The translations under genes and the position numbers were made by a program. Below the pieces are notes generated by a model. The model searched no databases. It had not been told where the DNA came from and worked only from the letters and a program-made list of their open reading frames with translations. Positions 46,701 to 64,000 of a stretch of 64,000 nt of DNA are shown here, in pieces. This DNA is from Haliotis asinina (Eukaryota > Mollusca > Gastropoda > Lepetellida > Haliotidae), in the NCBI RefSeq assembly GCF_037392515.1, contig NC_090288.1:3093501-3157500 (forward strand), written 5' to 3'. Each line of letters starts with the position of its first letter. The stretch's first letter is position 1.

Positions 46701-47300
46701 TTCATTTACTGACCATCCAGAGAATGACGGCAAATAACACGTGTAGGTTTACACCATCAAACGTGAATTACAGCAAGGAAGATGCAATCTCTGTGTCACA
46801 TGCAGCCTGAAAACACTTATGGGGCGAAACTGTTTTGAGGATACCAATGGAACTTCGTTACATAAGGAATACATATAGGCATTTGCTGTGTACTTGGTGT
46901 AGGTGTAATAAGTTGGTTGTTTTACTTAAGAAGATTTTCAGATTTCTGTTCCAAAGTCATCGTTTTTAGTTTACGAATTCAAATAAATCAACTGTGTCTT
47001 TTTATTACCATAAAAAATAAACCAGGGTAGCTATCATAGCTACCAAAATTTACATATGATATTTGCTATCACAGCTGAACCAACACCCAAAACTATCTAA
47101 ATATGAAGCTTTGCAATCTTTCGGACTGAAACAAATGGCTTGCTACGTGCCTGTAGACATCATATTTTCACATAACATGGTTAAAAACACAGAAATAGGA
47201 TCAAACTGGACCAGTCACTATACCATCCAAGCATCCGATAATAACTACACTGCTGGGATATTTTGTTACGATCAGACAAGGAATACCATGGATATTTTTA
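43720..47300. other. Intergenic region between HEMK1 and the small membrane gene
   Basis: No exon recognised. Holds a SINE B scrap (43840-43905) and a diverged ~190-bp tandem duplication at 45810-46165. Frames such as 45470-45784 have no family resemblance. Confidence 0.5.
45810..46165. repeat. Diverged ~190-bp tandem duplication
   Basis: ATGTCACATTTTTCACACAC, ACTATCACTATTACTTGCAA and a GTGTATGTGAAAGATG-like end in the first copy recur from about 46018 as ATGTCATATTTTTCACACAC, ACTGTCACTATTACTTGTAA and GTGTGAAAGAAG. Two copies, function unknown. Confidence 0.65.
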
Positions 47301-47379
47301 AATAATGGCATATGATGCGCATCCGGCCTCCTGACTGTTTAGGCGAAGAAATTCTACTAATATGGACAGGAGCACAGTC

Positions 47380-47815
47380 CCTTTGTCCGTCACGGTCGAG
47401 GGAGCGGGCGCTGACCAATTTGCAGTTTGGTTTCGTTGGCGAGAAACATTCGCTCCGCATCAGTGCCCCTTTCACTCATCAGTCGCGATGAAACACATGC
47501 TGAAAAAAACATGATTTTCACTGCTAATTCCTCTTTCGGTGTCTGCTGGATCCACGTGATAGTCGGGCGCTGACATTTTTTATGAAGCATTGTGGGATTG
47601 TATTTTTGACAGCTGCTCAACTTCCGGTGACTACTTCCTGTTTAGAAGGCTGTCTGCTATTTTCTCCGCACACCCATCGGTATGGTTGTATTTATTTGAA
47701 CTGAACACTGAACACCTTATTTTAGATTCGTACTCTCTGGGATCGTTGTCATTCGTAACCCTAGACACCGACGCCTGATAAACATGTTAAAAATAAGGTG
47801 GGCACAAAACACTCG
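47380..47815 (+). promoter_or_regulatory. Possible CpG-rich promoter of the C3orf18-like gene
   Basis: Locally rich in CpG compared with the surrounding AT-rich DNA. It contains TCCACGTGAT (E-box), CTTCCGG and ACTTCCTG (ETS-type sites) near 47620-47640, and GCATTGTGGGA. A donor-like AAG|GTGGGC near 47797 could end a 5' non-coding exon, and an acceptor TTTCCAG precedes the coding exon near 48224. Inferred from composition and motifs. Confidence 0.35.
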
Positions 47816-48402
47816 CGATCGAAAGACGGCAAGAAGTCGATCGTATCCCCTTCAAATATTCATGTCATAGTAACGTTTCATTTTTAAATTAATGTTTTAC
47901 TGATTTTATTTGAGTAATAATCATCGTGATTACGTCTGATCACTAAATATAATAAATAAAGACGAATAGTCTGATCACTGACCACAAAATATTACATATA
48001 GTGTTAATCCTCTCTCAGATCAGGATAATGTCAAATTTTACTAGGTGAGATTGATTTGTGTCATATATTTTTGCGTAGGTTACACAAGAACAGGTGGGAG
48101 CTTGTGAGAAAAGTGACTTTTAAATTATTCTCATACAATAGAGATACAATGTGATGTAACAGTTGTTACAATGTACAGCCTGTATTAATGTTGATATTAT
48201 TAATGATTTTTTAACATTTCCAGGAAACAGTGCTTTGATAATAAAGAAATGCCAGCAGCAGCAGACTAAGGGATAACCATTTTGGTCAGTATGATGGCAG
48301 CAATCAAGTCTTTCCAGCAGCAGCGTTCCAACCTGATTGTAGCCTGGTTTCTGCCCAACTGGTGAATCCTGAACAAACCTTTTACCATCTTATATCCACA
48401 TA

Positions 48403-56216
<7,814 letters not shown>

Positions 56217-58719
56217 TGTTTACTTTACTGAACAGGGTTCATTAACAATGAGCCACATTTGTCATTGTTGATATGTTTTGTTCTGTGTGATTCAATCTCA
56301 GGCTGAGTGCAATACTTTCAGTGTTATCTTCAACTGCAATATTATATACTAAACAGCAACAGAAATGCAGCTTTGATTTGTTTGTCAAGCTTTTGAACAG
56401 AAGACATAAAGACAAGAGCATGCTTTCATGAGATTTCATTTTTCTGAAACTTGTGTTTCTTTTGTTGTTCAGTATATTTTCAGTACCAGTGATAGTCATA
56501 AGACCACTTGCTTACGTTGAATCCTCTGAATAAGCAGTGTGTCTTTGTTTTTGGAGAAGTTTTCTTGGACAAGGTGTTTGTTCAGATTTTAACAGAAAAG
56601 CTTTGGTAATGACATTTTATTGTTTCCAATGGCTTCTAAAGATTACGGATAAAAATGTCAACCATTTTAAGACATTGAGCATGCTGAAACCCATCTCACT
56701 TACTTGCCATTTAAATGACAGCCCCATTTTTATTGTTTATATGTCTCATTTCATACAGCATGGTATAAAATATGGGGCAATATAAATATACATATTAGGG
56801 ACCATTCATAATTTATGGCAGGGGGTTGGGGTAGGTGATGATGATTTTAGAGATGGTTACCCATATTTTTCTGGGGAGGTAGGGGGATCAGCAATTTTGT
56901 CCATAGAAATATTTAGAAAATATATGCTTAAAAAATTATGGGAGGGTGATAGGGGGCGTCATTGATTTTTTTACATGACATGCACTAGGGTCACTTACTT
57001 TGTTTCTAAATTTTAGGGGGGCTGGGAGGAAGTCATTCAAATTATTCAGTGTAATACATAGTAACATGCATGTCAGGATATAGAGGATGAAGTCTGTCAC
57101 TGATCATGGCTGCTGTTGTTGGGAATTTGGTGATTTATTACACGTAATAGTATTATTTTAATCAGATTACAATGATCCTGTGTTAAAGTGAATTGATGAG
57201 AATAGCCTTGACATCTGTTTATCACAAACATTGTATTTGCTGATATCCTAAAAATGTGTTTGTAATATATGCATTATGCTGGGACCATCTTCATTTGTAC
57301 AAGGTATTTTATCTACATTCAAATCAGGCAAATACCTTGGACCTTACATCTCCAAAGCTCATTGTGGCTTCCATTCCTTTTCATTCATCATTCCCAGATC
57401 CTTGTGATAACAAGACAAATCAAAATTTTGTTTCCTTTTCACATTTGTGATTGTGATTTTAGTGGTTCGCATCCATCGTATATGTTCATGTTTTTGCAAA
57501 TGTGTAGGTAGTTTACCATCAGCTCAAGAAGAAGGGGGGACTACTCTCTTTAGTCTCCAAATGTAGGTCTGAAGGTTGAGAGTAGTCCTGCTTGAAACTG
57601 GAACAGTGCATCTGTGGGTTTCCTGGTAGGCTGATAAACAGCATAACATGACAGAGTGGTGAGGGAACTTCATGCATCAAATGTGTGTACTGCCAAGTTT
57701 TTTATTCAAGACATTATCAAGTTATCTTCATATTAATGCTTACATAATGGTATTAGATGAAAGACTTGAACTGTTTCAGACAAAACATTTCTTAGGCCAC
57801 ATTTACTAATCATATGTTCTTCATTAAAAATGACTTGCTCGTACAGTAGTTGTTTTGCCTGAGGTGAAAATTTAAAACCCTTACAGAAAGGTTTTGATTC
57901 AAATGATCAAATATCAAATCCACTCTTTTACTTGCGGTAGTCTGTGCTATGAATTAACTGTCACTGTGTACTGCCGAGGACTGTTTTTATGCCCAGATTT
58001 TTTTCACTTATCTGAAAGAGATTTGTCACACTGCTTTGCTCAAATTCAGTTTGCTCAATAAGAAGACACAAATTATTTTTCCTTTGTTTCGTGAATAGTA
58101 TTTACAATTTTTAATCAAACAATTGTAGTTTTTGTTTTATATTGTTTATTGTCTGTGATAATATTTGTTTACAGTCATGTTGAATTTGTTCAAATTTAAG
58201 AATCAAATATGTATGATTAATTATTGTTACATATTTATATTACGTCTTATGTTTTGTTGGACAGTTTATGTCATAGTACTCAACACCTTATTTTTAAGGA
58301 AATCTAGTCTCTATTTGTATTTTACTTAATATACATCAGAATATATTTGTACCCTAAGGTTTTCTTGCTGTGGTAGATCTAGAGTATATATGAAATGTAT
58401 ATATATGTATAAATATAAAACTCTTGCATGACACCGAGTATGAATGGTTATTACCAAATAAGCCCCTATTTATTTTCATTGTTTGAGTCAATATTTATAT
58501 CATTGGCATGTTTTTTGTGAAAATTAAACTATTTTTGAATTTCATAGATATTCTTGTCATTTTTAATTATGTGACTGATATGAAAGCATGCATTGACTTG
58601 AACTAAGTGACCATCAGAACTAACAGGGCTTGAGAGATTTCAAATCCAAATTTGAACCTGATTATGGTTACACACAGTTGTGCTTAATGTGTAGAATTTC
58701 CAGTTGCCTTGGATATGGG
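56217..58719. other. AT-rich stretch without recognised exons
   Basis: Possible 3' UTR or flank of the C3orf18-like gene. Purine-rich GGGGG-containing stretches at about 56820-57030 are the only local feature. No supported coding sequence. Confidence 0.45.
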
Positions 58720-58793
58720 ATAGCTGGGTTATCGATTCCCCACATGGATACAATGTGTGAAGCCCATTTCTGGTGTTCCCCACTGTGATATTG
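58720..58793 (+). mobile_element. tRNA-like SINE (family A), partial, feeding into a microsatellite
   Basis: GGTTATCGATTCCCCACATG (box-B-like), AATGTGTGAAGCCCATTTCT and GGTGTTCCCCACTGTGATAT, then directly (CTCA)n. Confidence 0.75.
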
Positions 58794-59098
58794 TCTCACT
58801 CACTCACTCACTCACTCACTCACTCACTCACTCACTCACTCACTCACTCACTCACTCACTCACTCACTCACTCACTCACTCACTCACTCACTCACTCACT
58901 CACTCACTCACTCACTCACTCACTCACTCACTCACTCACTCACTCACTCACTCACTCACTCACTCACTCACTCACTCACTCACTCACTCACTCACTCACT
59001 CACTCACTCACTCACTCACTCACTCACTCACTCACTCACTCACTCACTCACTCACTCACTCACTCACTCACTCACTCACTCACTCACTCACTCACTCA
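58794..59098. repeat. (CTCA)n microsatellite, about 76 units, uninterrupted
   Basis: Pure tetranucleotide repeat of about 305 bases. The THSL-repeat frames of 128-137 codons on the plus strand are this array. It begins within a SINE whose normal tail is CTCACTCACTC. Confidence 0.98.
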
Positions 59099-59288
59099 CC
59101 TGTTGCCATCCATGAAGCTTGGTCTCTGGGTATTTGTTATCAGACAAATTTATGGTTGAACCTTCAATAACTCTGTATATTAACATAGACCCCGATCCCT
59201 TCAAGGTTGACACAACAGTGTTCATACTGCAATGTGTTGTAATGCATTAGACCTTTAGACAATACTTGATCAGAGATAAACAAACACT

Positions 59289-59452
59289 AATGAGTGAGTG
59301 AGTCAGTCAGTGGAGTTTCACACAATATTCCAGAAATGTCACGGTGGGGAACATCAGAAATGAACTTCACACATTGTAACCATCTAGGGAATCAAACTCG
59401 GGTCTTCGGTGGTGTGATGAACTAATGTTTTCAACATTAGCCTACCCCAAGA
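59289..59452 (-). mobile_element. tRNA-like SINE (family A)
   Basis: Starts with TGAGTGAGTGAGTC (tail on the minus strand) and holds CACGGTGGGGAACATCAGAA, CCATCTAGGGAATCAAACTC (box-B complement) and GGGTCTTCGG. Confidence 0.72.
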
Positions 59453-59794
59453 GCCTCACAGATATTGATGAGGTCTAAATGACCAGAGTGCATGTGCAGT
59501 GATTATGTTTGCGCAGCCTGAATTGGAAAGATGACTCATACAAACACAGCAAGGATTATTGCTGTGGTTGAAGTTGGAGAAGAAGAGATGTTTCTTGTGT
59601 TTACAAGCATCTTGGATCTGCAATAATAAAAGTACCATGGCCCCATACTTGGTTACAGATCTGCAAACCAGGTTTTCAAGAAAGTGTATCATTAGAAATA
59701 CTAATTTCATTGTCAAAAATGGCACAGCTTGAAAACTGAAATGTTATAGTACATGTCTATGGAAAAATAGAAAATAGCTGTCTCTGTCACAGAC

Positions 59795-60690
59795 AAAACT
59801 CACTGTCTGTTTATTGACACCTATGTGTCTGCAAATGACAATATGCAATACACACCTTCAATCATTGACTAAATGCAAATTGAACTTCACACCATAAACA
59901 AAATGCATTGACACATGACACATGCAGATGAGTTCTGCCTCTGTCACATTGTGTAATTATACAGGCAGGCAGGTGTGATGCTTGTACACATGACATGTTA
60001 TTATGTCTAAGGGTTGTAAACAAACTGCATCCATTTTTCTTAGATGACTGGATCAGACGGAAACTGGTGCAAACTCAGATTGTCAGTTTCAAGTCCTGCT
60101 TTGAACTTGGACAAACGACAGTTTCCAGCCACGCAGTAGTTCACCATGTCAGTATTTGTTGACTGGATTGAACACACACAGAACATGTATTTACAAAACC
60201 CAACATATCTATATACATTCTTTATGGATAACAACTTCTACTGTATGTGAACTAACATTTTGGTATAGATTCTCTTGCTTTACAACGGTATGTGAATCCA
60301 TACCGAAACATCACATCATATACAATAAAAGAAGTTATCCATAGAGAATATTACTTTATCATTACTCACCATACTTCTAAAAAGCCAATGAAACAGATCA
60401 TGTCTAGATACACGAGCCCTCAGCGTAGTGGCAAATAACCAGCCAATGAAAGACTTCATTACACTAGAGTGCACACCCATCTGCTTTGACTGGGTCTGGT
60501 CTCCTGTGTGCTTTTTTTAGAGGGAAGTAAACCCAAGTACAAAATATTGCACTTTTCATTGTACACTTATAATGTTGTTTATTTGTTTTTTCACCATCAG
60601 CAATGTATATTATATGTCATGAATAAGTGATAATTGTGTTTTATTTATGTTTGTTTTTATGGTTGCATGTGACCTTTAAAGCCCTGGTAT
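59795..60690 (-). mobile_element. Interspersed repeat with a THAP-like zinc-finger start, copy 2
   Basis: Inverted partner of 2925-3765. On the minus strand at 60147-60040: MVNYCVAGNCRLSKFKAGLE, TDNLSLHQFPSDPVI, then a stop and EKWMQFV. The first 33 THAP-like residues are open here, unlike copy 1. The outer parts are non-coding. Confidence 0.68.
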
Positions 60691-60872
60691 GTCTGTAGTA
60701 AAGTTGCTGCACTGCATACAAGGATATTGATGCTTTGATCTGGAAGTCATATGACACTGGCGGACCTTTAGTTTTAGCTGGTATCACAGGAAGACTTTGT
60801 GATGTATTAGGGATGTCAGCTTTCTGTTTATATCGACTGACTAATTTCCATGTAGGTGGCTGCTTGTTTGTG

Positions 60873-61003
60873 GGGCGGCCTTGTGGTTAAAGATGTTGCT
60901 TGCCATGCCAAAGACAAAGAACCTGGTTCATTTCATGACATGGTTTCTCTGTGATGTTGATGGAATATTGTTAAAGTGGCATAAAACTTAATTCACTTAG
61001 TCA
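60873..61003 (+). mobile_element. tRNA-like SINE (family A), diverged
   Basis: GCGGCCTTGTGGTTAAAGAT (box-A-like), AACCTGGTTCATTTCATGAC, TGGAATATTGTTAAAGTGGC, ATAAAACTTAATTCACTTAG. Confidence 0.65.
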
Positions 61004-61054
61004 CTTGTTTGTTGTTAAACATCTCACTCTGGGATGTTCATTTATGTGAAAGTA

Positions 61055-61247
61055 CAGTCAAGTCTTGTTAATCTGACATCGCACGTTGCACACAGTCAAG
61101 TCTCTGTGGCATATTAAATTGTCAGATTAACAAGGATGTTGACAAATAATTGAGACTAAACTACATTTATGCAATTTGTTACCGACAAAAGCGTGGGATA
61201 AAGCCAACTGTTGGATAAACAGAGGTCGGATTAACAAGACTTGACTG
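61055..61247. mobile_element. Tigger-like MITE with TA target duplication
   Basis: Terminal inverted repeats CAGTCAAGTCTTGTTAATCT / complement of the right end CAGTCAAGTCTTGTTAATCC, flanked by TA. 193 bases, non-coding. Similar in style, not in sequence, to the element at 49740. Confidence 0.85.
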
Positions 61248-61267
61248 TAATCTGTAAATACTTGACA

Positions 61268-61360
61268 AACCTGATCACTCGATCCTGTTAGTTGTCTCCT
61301 ATGACAAGCATTGGTTGCTGAAGACCTATTCTAACCCAGACCTTCACGGGTTGATGAGAG
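61268..61360 (-). mobile_element. SINE (family B), head fragment
   Basis: CGATCCTGTTAGTTGTCTCC, TATGACAAGCATTGGTTGCT, GAAGACCTATTCTAACCC, CCTTCACGGGTTG: reverse of the 15861 head. Confidence 0.75.
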
Positions 61361-61434
61361 CAGAATATCACAAATAACTGACAGCTGTACATTGCGCTAT
61401 GACAGATGATATACATGATTTTATTTGTTATTTA

Positions 61435-61746
61435 GGCCAGACCAGTTTTATTTCATGTTTTATGGATCTGCCCGACACATTTTTTCAAGAATAGGAAAAA
61501 AATAAAAATTAATTTTTCACCCTTAAAAAATAAAATCCCAATGTTTCTATTTTCTAAAAATGTAAACTCACATGAAAATACTTTTTAGGTTGTTTTTAGA
61601 CCCATATTGAATTCATAAATTGCCAAAAGTAAAATACTTTGAGTATTTAGAAGGAATATTACTTTGATTGGAAATTTTATTTATTTATTTTTTCCCACCT
61701 GCCTTTAGGTTTTCAGGGGACAAAAATCTGTAAAACAAGAAATATT
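61435..61746. mobile_element. Harbinger-like MITE, second copy, right end lost
   Basis: Starts GGCCAGACCAGTTTTATTTC after TTA and shares AT-rich interior blocks with 24442-24754 in the opposite orientation. The far end runs into a SINE B fragment at about 61748. Confidence 0.55.
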
Positions 61747-61747
61747 A

Positions 61748-61852
61748 GCAGTATTCCAGCTATATGGTGGCAGTCTATAAACAATCAAGTCTGCACCTGA
61801 CAATCCAGTGATCAATGTCATGAAGATCAATCAATGCAATTGGGATGATGTA
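61748..61852 (-). mobile_element. SINE (family B) fragment
   Basis: GTATTCCAGCTATATGGTGG, CAATCAAGTCTGCACCTGAC and AATCCAGTGATCAATG. Confidence 0.65.
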
Positions 61853-62756
61853 TAGTAATATGATTCCACAAAGACAAATGGACAGATTACTGAAAACATA
61901 ACCTGATTTTATTCATATTTCTTTTATCATATTCACATAAACATTCTAACAAACAACAGTTTGAATCTTGTCTAATACCAGTATAAAAATACAGAACAAC
62001 TGACAACAACATCGTCAGATATAATTGGTCCTCAAAGTTTTGTATATAGTTAGGAGTTCTCTCCCTTGGGTTAAAGATAGTCATGGAGGCAACCAGAGTT
62101 TTTTTGACTTGTTAACTGGAATTGGAAAAATCAGTTTTTACTCATAACCCCCAAATACTTGTGGCCCAAGCAACTTTCATTCAGTGGCTACTAAATGAAT
62201 TTGGCAGTGTGATAGTGACAACAAACAAGGTATGATTGAATGTTTTTGGCAAAGATGAGACGCTCCAGAATGTAACACAGATATATCTAGTATGGACTGT
62301 GTTATAACACAAGGAACAACAGTCTACTAAACAATTTCGGTGGTCCCATTATGATCTAGGGGAATAACCATTCAGTATTCTGATGGTGTGTGGGAACAAA
62401 AAAGACAATTCTACTTCTGGAAATATGATCCCGCACATAATTGTCTGGTCATTTTTTAGACAAAATCTGCAGAACATGAAGTATATTAATACTTTATTCA
62501 AAATATATGATTTTGGACAGAAACAAAACAACACCATCTACATTAAAAGGGAAGTTCTGGTAACAGGGATGCTGAACCAGCAGAACATGCCAACGGTCAT
62601 AGAGGTGAAACCTTATACAAGGTCCTAGTTGTGAGGAAAAAATAATACAGTTCAGGGACACAAGGGACGGGAACTAGCCATGAAGCAGTAACAGGCGAAT
62701 GGTTGGTCTCTCACCTTCTCATCACCTACCAGCGTACATATCCCAGTACACATTCC

Positions 62757-62905
62757 TCCCTTCCCCCTACCAACACCTGAACCCACCCATTATGCTCTCC
62801 CCTCCTCCTACCAACACCCAAACCCACCCACTACGCTTCTCCCCTCCCTCTACCAACACTCCCACCCACGCACTATGCTCTCCCCTCCTCCTACTAATAC
62901 ACTCC
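62757..62905. repeat. About 48-bp pyrimidine-rich tandem repeat
   Basis: Three to four copies of CCTCCTCCTACCAACACCCA + AACCCACCCACTATGCTCTCC. It explains the Pro-rich frame at 62699-62938. Confidence 0.85.
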
Positions 62906-63906
62906 CCGCCCCCTCAGTCCACATCATTCACACATTAGGTCCTTCCCTCTCTCCTACTCCAATAACAACTTTCTCACCTTCCCCGTTCTGGCACCCCTAT
63001 TTTGTTTGCCTGGTGGGTAAGCTAGGCCTGAAAGATACGAGCCCACAAAATGATTCACTTGCCTGAAATCTGCAAGAAGACACACATGATTAAGCTGCTA
63101 ACATCATGAATGTTTCTATCAGGCCATAATCTTGCATGATTTAAATGTGTATTATAACTGGACAAGTCGGAGAGAGTGTTATATTTACAAAATCACCCCA
63201 TGAAAATTCACTAGCTAATCGGGCAAGTTACTGTGGATATTTACTGGCCTGACTGGATTTTTACAAGCCATGGGCTAATGGGCCTGCAGCAATTTCGCAC
63301 ACCACACACAACCTCACACAATGCAAATTGGTCATTCTCTGAAGTAACCTGAACCTTACATACCAGCCCTTGTAAGAACATGAAGTATCTAAAGCATCTC
63401 TTTATTAATGAATTTTAGCAGGCATATAAACTGTAAAAATCTTATTATACCAGTCCCCTGATTCTGTGAGACTGGTCATACTGAACTATATCCTAACTAG
63501 GTATTATACACATTATATGGACAACATGAAGCTACAATGAAGAGTTCTTCTGTGCTGTTGAATACATTTTACCTAGTGGTTCATCTGATTATTATGCAAC
63601 AACATGAGATCATAAAATAAAACTTCTTCACAAGGCATTTTAATTGAACTAACCAAACATGCCAAATTTACACGACAGATTTTTCTATACTGAATCAAAG
63701 AACATACAAAAGTCTAAACCATCAAGTTTGCATTGCGAGCATTGACTGACAACATGATGACTGCAATATTGGACCATACTGAAGACATATTGACATATGA
63801 TGAGACAGAGTACATGAGTGAGTTAATTTTCAAGTGAAAGTAAAAAACATAAGGGAGGTGCCTGAAACAATACATCTCAAAGGTAAAACAGTCTTGCGCT
63901 ATCTAC

Positions 63907-63975
63907 CTCCAACCCTTTAGTGGCCAGCTTTGATACTGCCTGGTCTCTCAACATACAGAAGACTTGGGTAGTCCT
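63907..63975 (-). CDS. Possible orphan coding exon at the right edge
   Basis: The minus strand reads RTTQVFCMLRDQAVSKLATK + GLE, then a donor-like GAG|gtagat at 63906. The residue pattern looks protein-like and the frame is open to about 63984, but no family was recognised, the acceptor is weak and no partner exon was found. It may be the edge of a gene to the right. Confidence 0.25.
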
Positions 63976-64000
63976 ATCTATCATAAGACACTATACAAGG

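Noticed and set aside
58757..59170. THSL-repeat protein of 128-137 codons
   Set aside because: Pure (CTCA)n microsatellite read in frame.
62699..63066. Pro/Ser-rich frames as a coding exon
   Set aside because: Explained by the pyrimidine-rich ~48-bp tandem repeat.

Overview
The window is animal nuclear DNA. It has spliced genes with GT-AG introns, long AT-rich introns, many minisatellites and abundant interspersed repeats. Two tRNA-like short repeat families ending in CTCACTCACTC tails, plus the DIRS, Nimb/I-like, Penelope-like, pogo/Tigger-like and THAP elements, point to a gastropod mollusc. From memory of such repeats I infer an abalone (Haliotis).

Three genes could be rebuilt exon by exon, and every internal splice phase closes. 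(1) A synaptophysin-family gene lies on + (coding exons from 9222 to 16492). Its first exons are not in view and probably lie left of the window. (2) HEMK1, the mitochondrial release-factor glutamine N5-methyltransferase, lies on - (nine coding exons from 43676 down to 20668, 405 codons plus stop). (3) A small single-pass membrane protein of the C3orf18/SMIM29 family lies on + (48403 to 51266, with a possible last exon at 56193-56216). Genes 1 and 2 are tail to tail, with facing polyadenylation signals about 5 bases apart near 20.09 kb. Genes 2 and 3 are head to head, as HEMK1 and C3orf18 are in human.

Layout: 1-9.2 kb, intron or upstream DNA with a 41-bp minisatellite, a THAP-bearing repeat and a 520-bp fold-back element; 9.2-20.1 kb, synaptophysin-family exons, introns rich in tandem arrays and a long 3' region; 20.1-43.7 kb, HEMK1; 43.7-48.2 kb, the shared intergenic region; 48.2-56.2 kb, the small membrane gene, with an 881-bp Tigger-like element 29 bases past one exon; 56.2-64 kb, mostly repeats, including a 305-bp CTCA microsatellite and the second THAP repeat.

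HEMK1 intron 3 (14.2 kb) is a nest of insertions. An older repeat is split by a decayed DIRS-type tyrosine-recombinase retroelement with inverted ends. That block in turn holds a 5.3-kb Nimb/I-like LINE and a Penelope-like element carrying a hammerhead-ribozyme-like core. Two other HEMK1 introns begin with minisatellites whose unit copies the exon's own 5' splice junction. Intron 2 is mostly a 12-bp minisatellite with an exact 327-bp higher-order period. Most long open frames in the window are repeat arrays or transposon fragments, not genes.
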